A stretch of 64,000 bases of DNA from Mesocentrotus franciscanus (taxonomy: Eukaryota > Echinodermata > Echinoidea > Camarodonta > Strongylocentrotidae): NCBI GenBank assembly GCA_037976565.1, contig CP137675.1, positions 26,056,831 through 26,120,830 on the forward strand, written 5' to 3'. This document shows, in pieces, positions 36,433 through 48,866 of this stretch (within the stretch, counting starts at the first letter, position 1; the number at the start of each line of letters is the position of its first letter). The translations under genes were made by a program, and so were the position numbers. The notes beneath the pieces are model-generated. The model ran no database searches and had not been told where the DNA came from. It saw only the letters and a program-made list of their open reading frames with translations.

Positions 36433-37835
36433 GACCCCATTCTCACTCACTTCGTGTACCGGTCTAAACTATAACGGTCTACATAATGCCTCAGTCACAC
36501 AACGCAGAAAAGGCAGTCATACCAAATAAAGCGCAATAAACGTGCTCACTACGTACTCGATACGCAGACTAGCGCATAGGCATGCGTTGGTCGCTCGCTA
36601 GTTTCAAAATTTTCTAAACTATCGCAAGCAAACGCAAGGTCAAATCGCCTACGAGCGGATACGAGTTGCAATAGCAACAGCGAGCAACAGCGAGTGGCTT
36701 AGCGCAGGTATACGCAACCATACGCACCTCTTTCTTTTTTTGGAGCGCGTGTCACAGCCTGTAGCTGCGTTCCTTGCATGATTTACCTCGCTTTAATAGC
36801 TGGTTGTCGTTCGCACGATTGGGAAAAACATAGGATAACATAAGGAAAGACAAATAGGACAAAGACAAAGAGAAGACGATAGGCTGGGCGTAAAGAGAAT
36901 GAATAGCAAAGGGAAACATAGACGAGGAGATGAAAGAAGGATTAACACAGAGTAACAATTTCAAAGAGAGAGAGAGAAAATGATAAAGAATAGCAAACGG
37001 AAAGATAGAAGAGGAGATGATAAAAGGAAAGCAAAGAATAACACAATGAAAGGTAGAAAAAGGTAGAAAAAGATAAAGAATAACAAAGGGAACGATAGAA
37101 AAGAAGATGATAGAAAAAATAAAAATAAAAAATAACATAAAGAAGGCTAAAAAGAGCTAATAATCATAAAATCAATAAATAACAAACTGAAAGAGAAAGA
37201 AAGTGATAGAAGGATAACAAATAATGTCAAGAAGAGAAGATAGAAAGAAAATATGATAGAGAAAAAGAAAAACAAGAGAAGGAGAAAAACAAAGAATAAC
37301 AACCAAAAAAGAAAAATAGAAAGAAAAAATTAAAGAAGGATAAAAACAAAGAATAGCCTAAGGATAGATAGAAACTTAAAGAATAACATAATAAAAGGAG
37401 AAAAGCAATGAATAACATAGAATAATAGATAACTTGTATAAAGAAATAATGTAAGAGAGAGAGAAAAAAACACTATGAATATTTTTTTGACAAGTAAAGT
37501 TGTAAAAAAACAAAAAACAAAGAAATGATAAGAAAAAAATTATTTGTAGAAAAGAGGGTTGGAAAACAAAATACTACAATGAAGAACAAATGGAAACAGA
37601 ATATGAATAATAATTTTGTGAGGGGAACAAAACAAATCCATGACTTGACGATCAGGCCGGTTCGAAAATGACCCGTGCTCTCATAGCAACAGGAACGATT
37701 CATGTTGCTACGGCATTACGCGTCTCATCAGGTTAAAAATTGCGATGAGTGTGAAGGTACGAACCGTACTAGTGGAGCGGTCTAGTGGATCGGTCTAGCT
37801 CTGACAGGTCCAACGAAGAGATTGAGAATGGGGTC
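36433..37835. mobile_element. E5 copy in unit 2, internally rearranged
   Basis: Both E5 ends are present. About 340 bp near the left end is replaced by foreign DNA beginning TGCCTCAGTCACAC (36487), after which the purine-rich interior resumes near 36828. Confidence 0.75.
36487..36825. mobile_element. E4-type fragment inside E5
   Basis: Begins TAA then TGCCTCAGTCACAC, matching the E4 end at 63461 read in reverse. It is rich in CGCA/TGCG motifs (for example 36503, 36532 and 36562). No matching right end is seen. Confidence 0.5.
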
Positions 37836-38115
37836 TAACTTGAATGAAATCGTCGATTTTAATAGCATTTATTCCCGATATTTACACTACCATGGATCGA
37901 AGAAAATGGCCGAAAAATCAATATATATTATGGCACATGTGGTTTTAATACAAGCGAAAGAAAATGAAACCCTTTGCAGCATGTTTTACATGGTTCCATT
38001 CTGGTTTTCTTTTTGCTACCATAACCAAAGATTATCTGTAATAATTTTCTGTGAGCCACGCGGTCTCCAGGCTACAGCCATATTTATTCAGATAACTTTA
38101 TTTGATTTATTTTAG

Positions 38116-38528
38116 GCGACCACGGAGGACTCGGTAGCCCAGTCTATCACCTTTCCATCGATCTTCCTTACCTCGACTGTAACGTCCCGCCCGCTTACCG
38201 AGGTTTAAAATTTAAGAAGGGGAAGCGAGACGTTCGTGTCGGGAAAAGGGTATTGAATCATTCCATGGTGTACTTCAGAGGAAAGACCTATGAGTTCGGT
38301 GCCAATAGTCTGGTCCTACACGACGGAGGAATAGAGAGAGCTAACCCTACCAGCTGCCCTACAGTGAGAAAGTCCACGGCTGGACGCAGCCTATGCACAG
38401 AGAGTCAGGCGACAGAGCTGGCGGTGCGGTATCATCAGAACCATAATTTCAATCTCTTCTCTAAAAACTGTCATATGTTCGCTGAGTGGCTAATCAATAG
38501 ACTATTGAACAATAAATGTACTTTGTAG
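38116..38528 (+). CDS. family B 3' exon, unit 2: permuted papain-like His/Asn-Cys domain
   Basis: 413 bp, the same length as unit 1, fully open to TAG. Encodes PVYHLSIDLPYLDCNVPPAY, NHSMVYFRGKTYEFGANS, and FNLFSKNCHMFAEWLINRLL. His and Asn-Cys are retained. Substitutions cluster in the first 35 residues and around LCTESQATEL, while the His and NC blocks hardly change, a pattern suggesting constraint on the putative active site. Its upstream exon carries a stop, so expression as a full protein is doubtful. Confidence 0.65.
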
Positions 38529-39936
38529 TGAGTGACATGTGGAAAAAAGTATTATGACTATGAGATTAGAGAGCCATTACCATGGAAACCGTGAATGAAG
38601 AGTACAATCAAATGTATTACATGTATGTGTAATAGATGAATGAGGAAACAAGCAAAGACAAAAAAGATGGAATTAAGAATCCATATATTGATCCGAAGTA
38701 AAAAAAAAAATAACTAGTAAGTTTTCAAATGAGGAAAAGGATGTATATATATAATCATATATAATCATATCTTTAAGAAGAAAAAAAAATCAGAATAATC
38801 AAGTTGGCTTAATTGATGATTTTTTGTCCCCGTTTCCCCGTTTTTGCAGCTTCAATGTTGGTTGTATGTACCATAACCCACGTTCTTGTATAGAGTGAAA
38901 CGTTAGAAGAAAAAAGAAACAACGACAACAACATTAACCAAAAAAAGCCAATATGTTTGAGACGGAATTTGAATGGTGATATATTATTTGAGAGAAAATA
39001 CTCCCAGAAAGTTATCATGTGACATAAAGTACATGTTTATTATATACGTCAGGCGAAGATATGACATAACCATTCGTTATTCGGTTACTCAGGATAGTAA
39101 GACTAAATTTATGTATATGTACATGGCTATATTCAAGCTTTGCATTTACTGATATAGATTTCTCCATACTGAACGCCTTTTTGTTTTAGATGAGCCTCTA
39201 CCACTTTTATCTGTTATCGTATTATCTTAGGAGGATACATATATCCACCCACAGGCTATGTTAAAATACGTTGATAAGCATCTGTATGCTTTGATCTTTA
39301 ATATCTTTAATCTTTTCATATAAACCGTCAATGATAATAAAATATATATCAAATTAAAGGAAATTAATACTCTACCGATATCAATTAAGATCAAGTTGAA
39401 CTTTCACGCTTGGATAGGCACATTCATAAACGTTAGAAGGTCTGATTAAGAAAATTGCCCTCCAAAAATACAGCAAAAGTAGGCATTCAAATGTTAACGA
39501 ACATGTGCATCTGTAGTACATCTGTAGTAAAGAATGAGGAGGATTTATCTCTAGATATTAACCGTAGTCTCGTGACTGCATGGTTTGACGAGCACGGTCA
39601 AGATGCTTCTCCTTTTGTGTTTCTCGTGACGGTTTTTTTTCTTCATTGTTGTAATTTGACTCTAAAAGATGGGGATGCTCATCATTTGAACATGGCCAGA
39701 TGCCCCATTTTTGCATATATTTTTTCCCCCCAGAGACTCATTTATTGTTAAATGACGATGCTCACTCATGCGTGAATTGTAGGATTCGAATTGCATACCA
39801 TTTTTGAAAAAAATGGCAATTTATGTTTATTGAAAGACTTAATTAAGAATAGAGTCCACTTTCTTTTTTTTCCCGCTGTATTATTGATCAAAACTATGTA
39901 CATAATGTCAATTAAGGTTTGCTTATACATTGATAA

Positions 39937-40706
39937 TGCTACGTTTACACTATGTTCCCGGCGGCCACGGCAATTACGTTTCAGGCCACCGTGGACAAAA
40001 CGGGATGGACGTGAGACAACGCGGGGGACGGAATGGGCAAACGTGACATGCCGTGATTGCCGTGGATGCCGGGCCAGATTTTTAAACTGTAAACAAATTT
40101 TGGCACGGCAGTCACGGTGCGGAGTGGAAAACTATAAGGCCATAGTAGAAACGGGATGAGCGCAACAAAACGTGACAGTACGTAATACGCCGTAACAAAA
40201 CTTGTAGTGCGACGGTTTACGGGCCCGGCGTGCTACGGCGCGTTGCGTTCTACTACGGTCTGACACGGCGCGCGCGGTCTCAGGACACAATGATTGCTAT
40301 TGCCTAGGAGGCCTTCTTTATATACCGTGGGCACAGACGTGTTCCAAAGCTGCCAGGCGTCCACATTTCATCCGTAGAAAGCCTTGACAGAACGTGAAAA
40401 ACGTGTCAGACCTTGAAAAGAACTTGAGAAACGTGAGGGACCCCATCAGAACGTGACGGGCCAGAAGGGAACGTACTGGCATCCGAGGTAGACCGCGGGC
40501 CGAACCGTAGTGCGCCTTGAGCCTCCGGGACAGCAGCCCCTTTCCCTCCCACGGCCCGTCACGGATACCGTGATAGACCGTGAGAAAACTTGGCAAGACC
40601 TAACAAAACTTGAATACAGAAAAAAAATGGCCAAAATCCCACGGCGCACTACGTTTCGGGCAAACGGGGCTGCCGTGGCCGCCGGGAACATAGTGTAAAC
40701 GTAGCA
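39937..40706. mobile_element. E2 copy in unit 3 (short form)
   Basis: Same TIRs as 15230-16754, with TAA (39934-39936) and TTA (40707-40709) flanks. It lacks the 745-bp hairpin-bearing segment. Confidence 0.88.
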
Positions 40707-41845
40707 TTACGAAACAATTACACATACTTAAAAGTCCCAATCGTGTTTATTGTCTTAAATTTATTTTCGTTATTATAGTATGTAATCCGGACAATTCTAG
40801 TAAATATTTATACATGTATATACAAATTTACCATGTACATTGTTTAGAAATCAGTGTATTATGAGTATGTATAATACTTATTTATTCTACAATGGAACGT
40901 CTGAAGAAAAATGGAATAAACGGTGTTGAAGAAAATATCATGAGCTAGCGAGAGAGAGGTATATTGACAAACAGTGACAGAAAGACTGAGAGGGGTACTA
41001 AGGGAAATACACAGATACGACGAGAGGGACGATAAAGAGAGAGAGAGAGAGAGAGAGGTAGGAAGAAATTAATGGAGTGTGGATAGAAAGAGGAAAAGTG
41101 AGAATGAAAGTTTATTCAAGAGTGTATATTAAGAAGAGGGAGAAAGAGAGGGGAGAACGAGAGAAGGGTTAAAGTGATAGACATGTAGAGCGACAGATAG
41201 TTAGAGAGAGGGGGAGACAGAGAGAGAGAGATAGAAGTAGGAGAGGCAGAGAAGGGAAGGAAGAAAAATGAAGGGGAATTAGATGTTTGGCAATTAGTCA
41301 TTAATGACTATTTTTGCCACACACTATTTTATAAATTATTTATATATAAATATAATTGCCAAACAAAATCAAATCAAGAAAGAAATAAAGGTTGTCTCAG
41401 GAGCATCTTATAGAGGGTGTAGCATGGCAAATACTGGTTAACGCCATCTACGTCTTCTTTTGAACAACTGCACGTAAACGAATGGACTTGATTAACGGTA
41501 CAGTCAGCGACTTAATCTGTACTCGGTCAGCGCCCGCTAGCGTTCGCGAAACAGACCGAAGTTCTCCTCACGCTTCGGTTTCGCGTATGTTGCACGCACG
41601 TGAATGCTGCGGTCGCGTCGTGCGTAGTCGTATTATACCCGATTGGCCCCGAGTAGGGCCACGGGAAGACAGATAGTCTCGTCATGCTAGACTCCCTTTA
41701 AATACTGGGCCTAAGGTTTGCAGAAGACCATGCATTCAGAATAGTCTCTCCATGCAGACACTTTTCTGCACGACTGAAGAGGGAGGGTATGTGCCTGCAA
41801 ACTACCATTCTCTTCATTTTGGCTTGCCCTGTCTCTCTTCCTCTA

Positions 41846-42035
41846 CAAGGCATCGTGGTAAAGTGGTGAAGAATCTTGACTCTCATACAAGAGGTCCCCG
41901 GTTCAATCTTTGTTCTGCTTACATCCTTGGACGAAGTGTGTTTTTGCCCACATTTGTCTCTCTCGACCTAAGTGTTAAATGGATACCTGACCTGACCAGG
42001 CCTGGAAGAAAGAGCAGTATTAATACACAACTAAT
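41846..42035 (+). repeat. tRNA-derived SINE-like sequence, unit 3
   Basis: Third copy of the 17885 element. The A-box-like part is more diverged (CGTGGTAAAGTGGT). Confidence 0.55.
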
Positions 42036-43739
42036 ATGGCTACCCTGGTATATATTGCACAGTTCTGTTATCATTATTAATAATTGAATTGAATTTGAAT
42101 TTATTTACAACAACACATCCCAATAATAACAGTACATGCACGATCATACAATGCAAAGAATAACAATGATACATGAATACATAACGTAATGGTAATGTTG
42201 ATTGAACATTAGTGGTTTTAAAACGATATGTAGACATAGATCTGCATACCATTAAATGTACAAGATATACACGTAAATATGTGTATTGCTAATATTTAGG
42301 TGAAGTTGTTGATGGGAACTAGAAGTTAGCACAAGTGCTAGTCGAGCCTAGTTTTATTCTTTGGCAATATTTGTTTTAAAATATATATGCATTTAAAACT
42401 TGTTTGTTTTTATTTAAATAATATACGAAAACATTATACAGTATACTGTAACTTTTTTTACATTTCTAAAAGAAATAAAAAGTTAAAGTGCTAAAGCATC
42501 ATAATGAAAGATAACAAATCTTTGAACAAATACAATCATCACTGTGTTCATAAAATGAAGAGGATATAGGCCTATTAATAAACAATAGAATCATACAGAT
42601 GTGCGTACATGCGCAAATCCTGTAAAAGCTTCAGGGCGGCTATAATCTTTAACAAACAGGTGTATACATATATAAAATGAAGACAAGTATAAAAAAACAA
42701 ACATAATAACATAAATAAATAAATAAATAAAATAATAATAAACATAAACAACAAAAAATATATAACGCGTTATTGTGTCCGTCTGATTAAAAGGGCGGAT
42801 TGAGGGTTCTCTAAAAGGGTACAACTGAATTTAAAAAATATCGAAAAAAAAGAGAGAATATTTTTGGGGTGTATTTAAGGAATAAGTATCGAAATGTCTG
42901 TCCAGGTTTTATGTATTTGTTAGGAGTTATTGTGCCCCAAGGAATTTTAATACACATTTATAAAGTATCAAATCACTTTTGAAATATCTTGCTAAAGTTT
43001 GATTCACAGATTCTTTATCCCCGCTCAGACATGTCCTTGTGGTTCTATCACCTTTCATCAGTTTTTTTTCATATCCAGTCAAGCCCGAATCGTTACCCCC
43101 AAAAAAAAAAAAAAAAAAAAAAAATTATTGCCGAATTCAAATGCAATTCTCAAAATATCAAAATATTGATGCTGTTTTATTGTATCTGCTTTTTGGTCAG
43201 AGATTGTCAGATGTAAATCAAGACCCTAAACTCCGATAACATTTGTTTGCCTATTAGAATGGGAGAGAGGGGGGTTCTGACTGGATCCCCACGTTAAAAA
43301 AAACTCTTGGACATGCCCGTGATATACAGGTGTCGTGTAGATAAACAAGCTATCATCTGGTTTTGATATTATACAGTGGGGACTTTTTAGGAATTGCAAG
43401 CTTATAGTTTGTTATCCATGTATACTTCCTCGTTCATCGATATGTCCTTCAAAAATATAAAGGAACATAAAAGTTAAAACGGATATCGGGAACATTGCCA
43501 ACATAGTAGAGGAAACGGTTTGGCTAACCTAATGATCTCAATTCTTTTCATGTTTTGAATTGGAAATCTTGACCATGAAAAAGACATTAGAAATATCAAT
43601 GACAATGACATGCCCCATCCGCTAAAACGTTATGACAGGCGGTTGGCACTCCTTACTATGGTTATATGAGTACCGGTCATGCGATGTCATTGTGAAAGAG
43701 ACTGACCGGTAGCATTTGAGTAAGATCGTTTATGTAGTA

Positions 43740-43993
43740 ACTTATATGAATAATTCGTTTTTTTTGGTTTTTTGTGTATGTCTTTAGTGCATGTCAACCA
43801 ACTTTCAATTACACTGTAATAAATGAATATTCTTTTTTCTGTGTGTGTGATTATGTTATATCTATACTATGTTACCATGCCAAGTTGTTTATGACTATAT
43901 GTTATTGTTAGATGTATCACTCATAGACCTTCTTAGGCCGGCCGTCTGATGACGGGTTGTTTTTTTAATAAAGAAATAAACTATACTTAACTA
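43740..43993 (+). mobile_element. LINE/SINE 3' tail private to unit 3
   Basis: Interrupts sequence continuous in unit 2 (GTAGTACATAAGAATTG). It contains GGCCGGCCGTCTGATGACGG, then TTTAATAAAGAAATAAAC, as in a polyadenylated retroelement end. Too short for a protein call. Confidence 0.65.
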
Positions 43994-44737
43994 AGAATTG
44001 ATGTTCACCGTGAGGTCAGTGAGGTTAAGGAATGGTCAAAATGAAAGGAAACGGACCAAATTCTGATGAAAATCCACATGCACTGAACTCTTGAAAATAC
44101 TTGGTAAAAACCAAAGCACGAGGGTAATTATGTGTTCGGCCAATTTGGGGCTTTTCTTTTAACCCATCATGTGTTTTATATCGTCCCGTTTAAAGGGTCC
44201 AAACAAATATCAATCATGAGCAAAGTAACACCTAAGCTGGAAAATAAATTCCTCAAACTGGTTGCCCTCCTTGTTTGTACACACAATTATACCCGCGTGA
44301 ACATTGCTACAGAAACTATGAGATTCTTTCAAACCGACATAAAAAGTACGAGAAAGGTCATAAAATTAAATTTCGCCTTTATCTAAACTGAAACTTCTCT
44401 TTGAATATTAGGGACGTTGCCAAGGGTGGAATAGAAAGACCAAAATAATTATGAGGTGCACCGGAACTATGGCGGATTTAGGGGGAGGGCACCACCAGCC
44501 CGTGCCGCCCCTCCCCCTATCTAAGTGTAATACCTTTAGTATACAAGTCGAAGGATGTGGGCCCCCTCACTTTGAGGTGATGACCATTTATTTTTCTTTG
44601 CATGTCACCAAATTCAAGGAATATTTTGCTCCCCTTTTTTTAATGAAATGTTTCATCCGCCCATGAACCTGGTACAAGGAAATGGGTGACGAGTTGATAA
44701 AAGAAGTATGTATAGTTTGTTTTCAATCATTTCGGAG

Positions 44738-44925
44738 AGAAACAATCGACGACGAGAAGACTCCACCCTGTTTGAAAAATCATCATTAGATTTTCACCAA
44801 ATAGTGGCGGTTCAGAGTGACCAGTCAAACTTCCTCGGACGAGATGAAGTTGACAATTTGTTTCATCATATCGGCGATCCTTTTCACGCCAACCCTCGGG
44901 ATATTCGAGTTCTGGCACGATATCC
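44738..44925 (+). CDS. family B upstream exon, unit 3 (candidate)
   Basis: Open through the GTAAGT donor at 44926, encoding RREDSTLFEKSSLDFHQIVA and DEVDNLFHHIGDPFHANPRD. An ATG at 44708 is in frame (MYSLFSIISERN), but it arises from a change private to this unit. The partner 3' exon at 48467 is frameshifted. Confidence 0.5.
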
Positions 44926-45960
44926 GTAAGTTGATAACAAAGAAGTTACCATGCGTATTCGTTTTCTTTTTTTCTAATTCTCAGTTAACAGCCATTTCAG
45001 GGCGATTTAATAAGTATTGCTACATAATTTAGTTGTTTAATATGTCGTGTGCATCTTTTGATAAGTTGTTTTCGTTTAAGCAGTCCTAAGGCACTGCTCT
45101 TCGGTAAGTTCGGTTCCATAATGTACTTCACTTTTTTTTTTGCCAACGGCGCGCCGCGGCGGTACTAAAGCGCTAAGTCTTTCTAGGCTGTGTTACTGAC
45201 ATGCTGAAATTTACATTCCATGTGTAAATTATAGAGATACGTTGCATCATCCTCTGTTTTGTCTTGTCAACAGGTGAAGTTGGTCTATGGGTGTGTTTAC
45301 ATGATCTTGACATTATATTTGACATGACTTACATAATAAAATCTTTAGGGACCATCTGACACCCCATCCCGACGGAAATATCTTGACAGTTAATTTTTTT
45401 TGGTAATGTCCATTTCTATACTAGTTTCTACTTAAAAGGTTTGGTGCATAAGTTAGATGGGTTGAAATCGACACCATTTTCGAGTTGTTTTGGGAGGCTC
45501 GGGGAGGGATAAACCCGACGGCTAAGGTAATGTTGACAACTTTCCTGTAAATGTAAAACGAATATCACTTCCGCACGCAGTTTGGAAGTTTCGGGTATTA
45601 TAAGACCCCATTCTCTCACTCACTTCGTGTACCGGTCTAAACTAAACCCTGGAAACTAAAACGGTCTACGTTACAGCGGTCCAACGGTGAGTGTGAATGT
45701 ACAACCATGGCAGGAAGCGAGTCTGGACCGATCCAGAAGACCACGTCGCGATGTGGTCTTCTGGACCAGTGTGAAGGCAAACAGTGCAAGGAAGCGTACT
45801 TCAACTGGAAGTGTGTTTCGGCGGGAAAGTAATGAAAGAGAAATAGAAAACAGCAAAATTGTAAAAACAAAGAATAACATTAAGAAAGGTAAAGAAAAAG
45901 TGAAAGAATGATAAACACAAAGAATAACATAAGGAAAGACAGAATGAGCAAAATAATAGG

Positions 45961-47267
45961 TTTCTCCAAGTAATCTTAAACAGCTTGACCTATTATTTAA
46001 TTATATTCTTGAATTAATTAGTGTATAGGTTCACTTGATGATTCGTTCATTGGTTCTTTGCTAACTGAAGTGCTCGGTTGACTACGCATTTTAACCAGGT
46101 GACCCTGGATATTGGTGCTATCATTCGTATACAAATTTCCTTATTCCATTGTGTTTTTAATTCCCTAATACCCCCTTCACATACACGGATTTTCTTACGA
46201 GTCCTTACGGATCGCACATATTCACGGATGTTTCACGGATCCTTACGATTTTGCCACTTTTACGACCGATTTAAGAGTTGTTACGAGCTATTTACGAGCT
46301 ATTTACGGTTTATTACGGATTATTACGAGTTATTACGATGTAATACTACGGGCAACTTACGTGTTAGTTACGACCTGTTTACGTGTTGTTATGAATAGTT
46401 ACGAATATTTACGAGTCCTTACGATTTTTAGCCAAAAAATAACAACTGAAAATGAAGTGTTCGAATTTGCAGCTTTTATACCTTTCCCTAAATCGTAAGC
46501 AATTCGTAAGAATACGTAAAGTATACGTTTCTATTCGTAAAGTACTCGTAACTACACGTAAAGTGCTCGTAATAACTCGTAACAATCCGTAAAGCCATCG
46601 TAACACGACCCGAATGAAATCGTAAACAACACGTAAGCACTCGCACTAATCCGTAAATAATCCGTAAACAAATCGTAAACTAACCGTAACAAATCGTTAA
46701 AAAACTTTGTTACGAGTCATTTACGGATTCTTGCGAGCAGTTTACGGGTGGTTATGTGTTGTTGCGAGTTGTTTACGATACTTACGGATTGTTACGAGCT
46801 ATTTACGGAAAAATCAATCCGTGGACAATCGTAAGAAAATTGTTGACATGTCAAAAATCGCCTCTCCTTTCACGGATCCTTAAGAGTGTCTGCGAGTTGT
46901 TGCGAGTTGTGACGGGTTATTTACGGATACCAGCGAGTTATTTACGGATGCTTGCGATTGACTACGAGTTGGCGATCCGTAATGACTCGTAAGAAAAATC
47001 CGTGTATGTGAATGGGGTATAAATTACGTCTTTTCTACTGCTACCGTTTTCTTCTATACAATGTCTATTTTGTCAGGAACCTTTAATATACAAGCGCTGC
47101 TTTTCAATAGGTTTCACATTCTACTTAATCTATCATATGAATTAAGTATCATTGAGACGTGCCCATACTACATGTGTATAATATATATATATAATTTCTA
47201 TTTTATATGTCTGTCTGTATTTTTGTAAAATGTGGAACAAATAAACTTGAAACTTGAAACTTGAAAA
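45961..47267 (+). mobile_element. retroelement 3' end hosting E3
   Basis: Foreign to the E5 interior of units 1 and 2. It ends AATAAACTTGAAACTTGAAAC, a short tandem tail typical of CR1/L2-like retroelements. E3 occupies 46169-47019 within it. Confidence 0.6.
46169..47019. mobile_element. E3: TIR element filled with 10-11 bp phased TTACG/CGTAA arrays
   Basis: Ends TACCCCCTTCACATACACGG and its inverse, flanked by TAA (46166-46168 and 47020-47022). TTACG-type motifs start at 46281, 46292, 46303, 46313, 46323, 46333, 46346, 46357, 46368, 46379, 46389, 46399, 46409 and 46419. The inverse CGTAA runs from 46494 to 46695 at the same spacing, then TTACG again from 46710 to 46803. No transposase ORF. 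Confidence 0.85.
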
Positions 47268-48466
47268 GAGAAGACGATAGAATAGTTCAGATAAGAATAA
47301 CGAAGGGAAGGTAGAAGAGAAGCTGATAGACGGGAAAAACATAGGATAACATAAGGAAAGACAAGTAGAGAAGACGATAGGCTGGGCGTAAAGAGAATGA
47401 AAAGCAAAGGGAAAAAAGACGAGGAGATGAAAGAAGGATTAACACAGAATAACAATAACAGAGACACATAGAGTAAATGATAAAAAATAGCAAACGGAAA
47501 GATAGAAGAGGAGATGGTAGAAGGAAAAATGAAGAATAAGATGAGGAAATATAGAAAGAGAAAATGAAAGAATGATACAAAAATAATATCAAGAATAGAA
47601 GATAAAAAAAATAATGACGCTGATAGATACAAAATGAAAAGAGAAAATTATAGAAAGATAAAGATAAAGAAAAAATAAAAAGCAAGAGAAGGGAAAACAA
47701 AGAATAATAACCAAAATAGAAAATAGAAAGACAAAATATAGAAGGATAAAGACAAAAAATAGCCTAAGGATATATAGAAAATTAAAGAATAACATAATAA
47801 AAGGAGAAAAGCAATGAATAACAAAGAATAATGGATAACTTGTAAAAGAAATAATGTAAGAGATAGGAACAAAAACACACTGTGAATAATTTTTTGACAA
47901 AGTAAAGTTGTAAAAAAAAAAAATACAAAGGAATGATAAGAAAGAATTTATTTTAAGAAAAGAGGGTTGGAAAACAAAAAACTACAATAAAGAACAAATG
48001 GAAACAGAACATGAAACGAGGAAAATGAATAATAATTCTGTGAGGGGAACAAAACAAATCCATGACTTGACGATCAGGCCGGCTCGAAAATAACCCGTGA
48101 TGTCATAGGAACGGTTCATGTTGCTACGGCATTGCGCGTCTCATCAGGGTAAAAATTGCGGTCTAGTGGATCGGTCTAGCGTAGACAGGTCCAACGAAGT
48201 GAGTGAGAATGGGGTCTTACTTGAATAAAAGCATCGATTTTAATAGCATTTATTCCCGATATTTACACTACCATGGATCGAAGAAAATGGCCGCAAAATC
48301 AATAAATATTATGGCACATGTGGTTTTTATACAAGCAAAAGAAAATTTGCAGCATGTTTAACATGGTTCCATTCTAGTTTTCTTTTGCTACCATAACCAA
48401 AGATTATCTTTAAATAATTTTCTGTGAACCATATTTATTCAGATAACTATATTTGATATATTTTAG

Positions 48467-48866
48467 GCGACCACGGAGGAAAGGGTTGCCCAGTCTATCA
48501 CCTTTCCATCAGTCCTTTTGATCTCAATTGTCACGTCCCGATCGAATACCAACCATCTACGAAGGGAAGCGAGACGTTCGTGTCGGAAAAAGGGTATTGA
48601 ATCATTCCATGGTCTACTTCAGAGGAAAGACCTATGAGTTCAGTAGTCGGGTCCTACACGAAGGAGGAGTAGGGAGAACTAACCCTACCAGCTGCCCTTC
48701 AGTGAGAAAGTCCACGGCCGGTCGCAACCTATGCTCAAAGAGACAGGCGACAAAGCTGGCGGTGTGGTATCATCAGAACCATAATTTCCATCTCCTCTAT
48801 GACAACTGTCATATGTTTGCTGAGTGGCTAATCAATAGACTATTGAACAATAAGTGTAATTTGTAG
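48467..48866 (+). pseudogene. family B 3' exon, unit 3, frameshifted
   Basis: Same acceptor and stop as units 1 and 2 but 13 bp shorter: a net 7-bp loss near 48550-48575 breaks the frame, and a further in-frame 6-bp loss follows YEF. After the break the frame continues with NHSMVYFRGKTYEF and DNCHMFAEWLINRLL intact. From the normal acceptor, translation would end at the TGA overlapping 48598-48600. Confidence 0.75.

Larger units (their letters stand above)
30358..39300. repeat. segmental duplication block Q, unit 2
   Basis: Colinear with unit 1 from its first base. It lacks E2 (empty site at 31812) and E6, and has a reduced E5. The right edge passes into unit 3 near 39300-39312 without an intervening channel exon. 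Confidence 0.85.
45604..48216. mobile_element. E5 copy in unit 3, expanded by nested insertions
   Basis: E5 ends at both sides. The purine-rich interior is split by a retroelement (about 45961-47267) that itself contains E3. Flanks are TAA on the left and TTA on the right. Confidence 0.75.

Noticed and set aside
46195..46803. CRISPR-like or ordinary satellite array
   Set aside because: The repeated part is only about 5 bp at 10-11 bp spacing with variable bases between and alternating orientation, in a eukaryotic transposon with clear TIRs.
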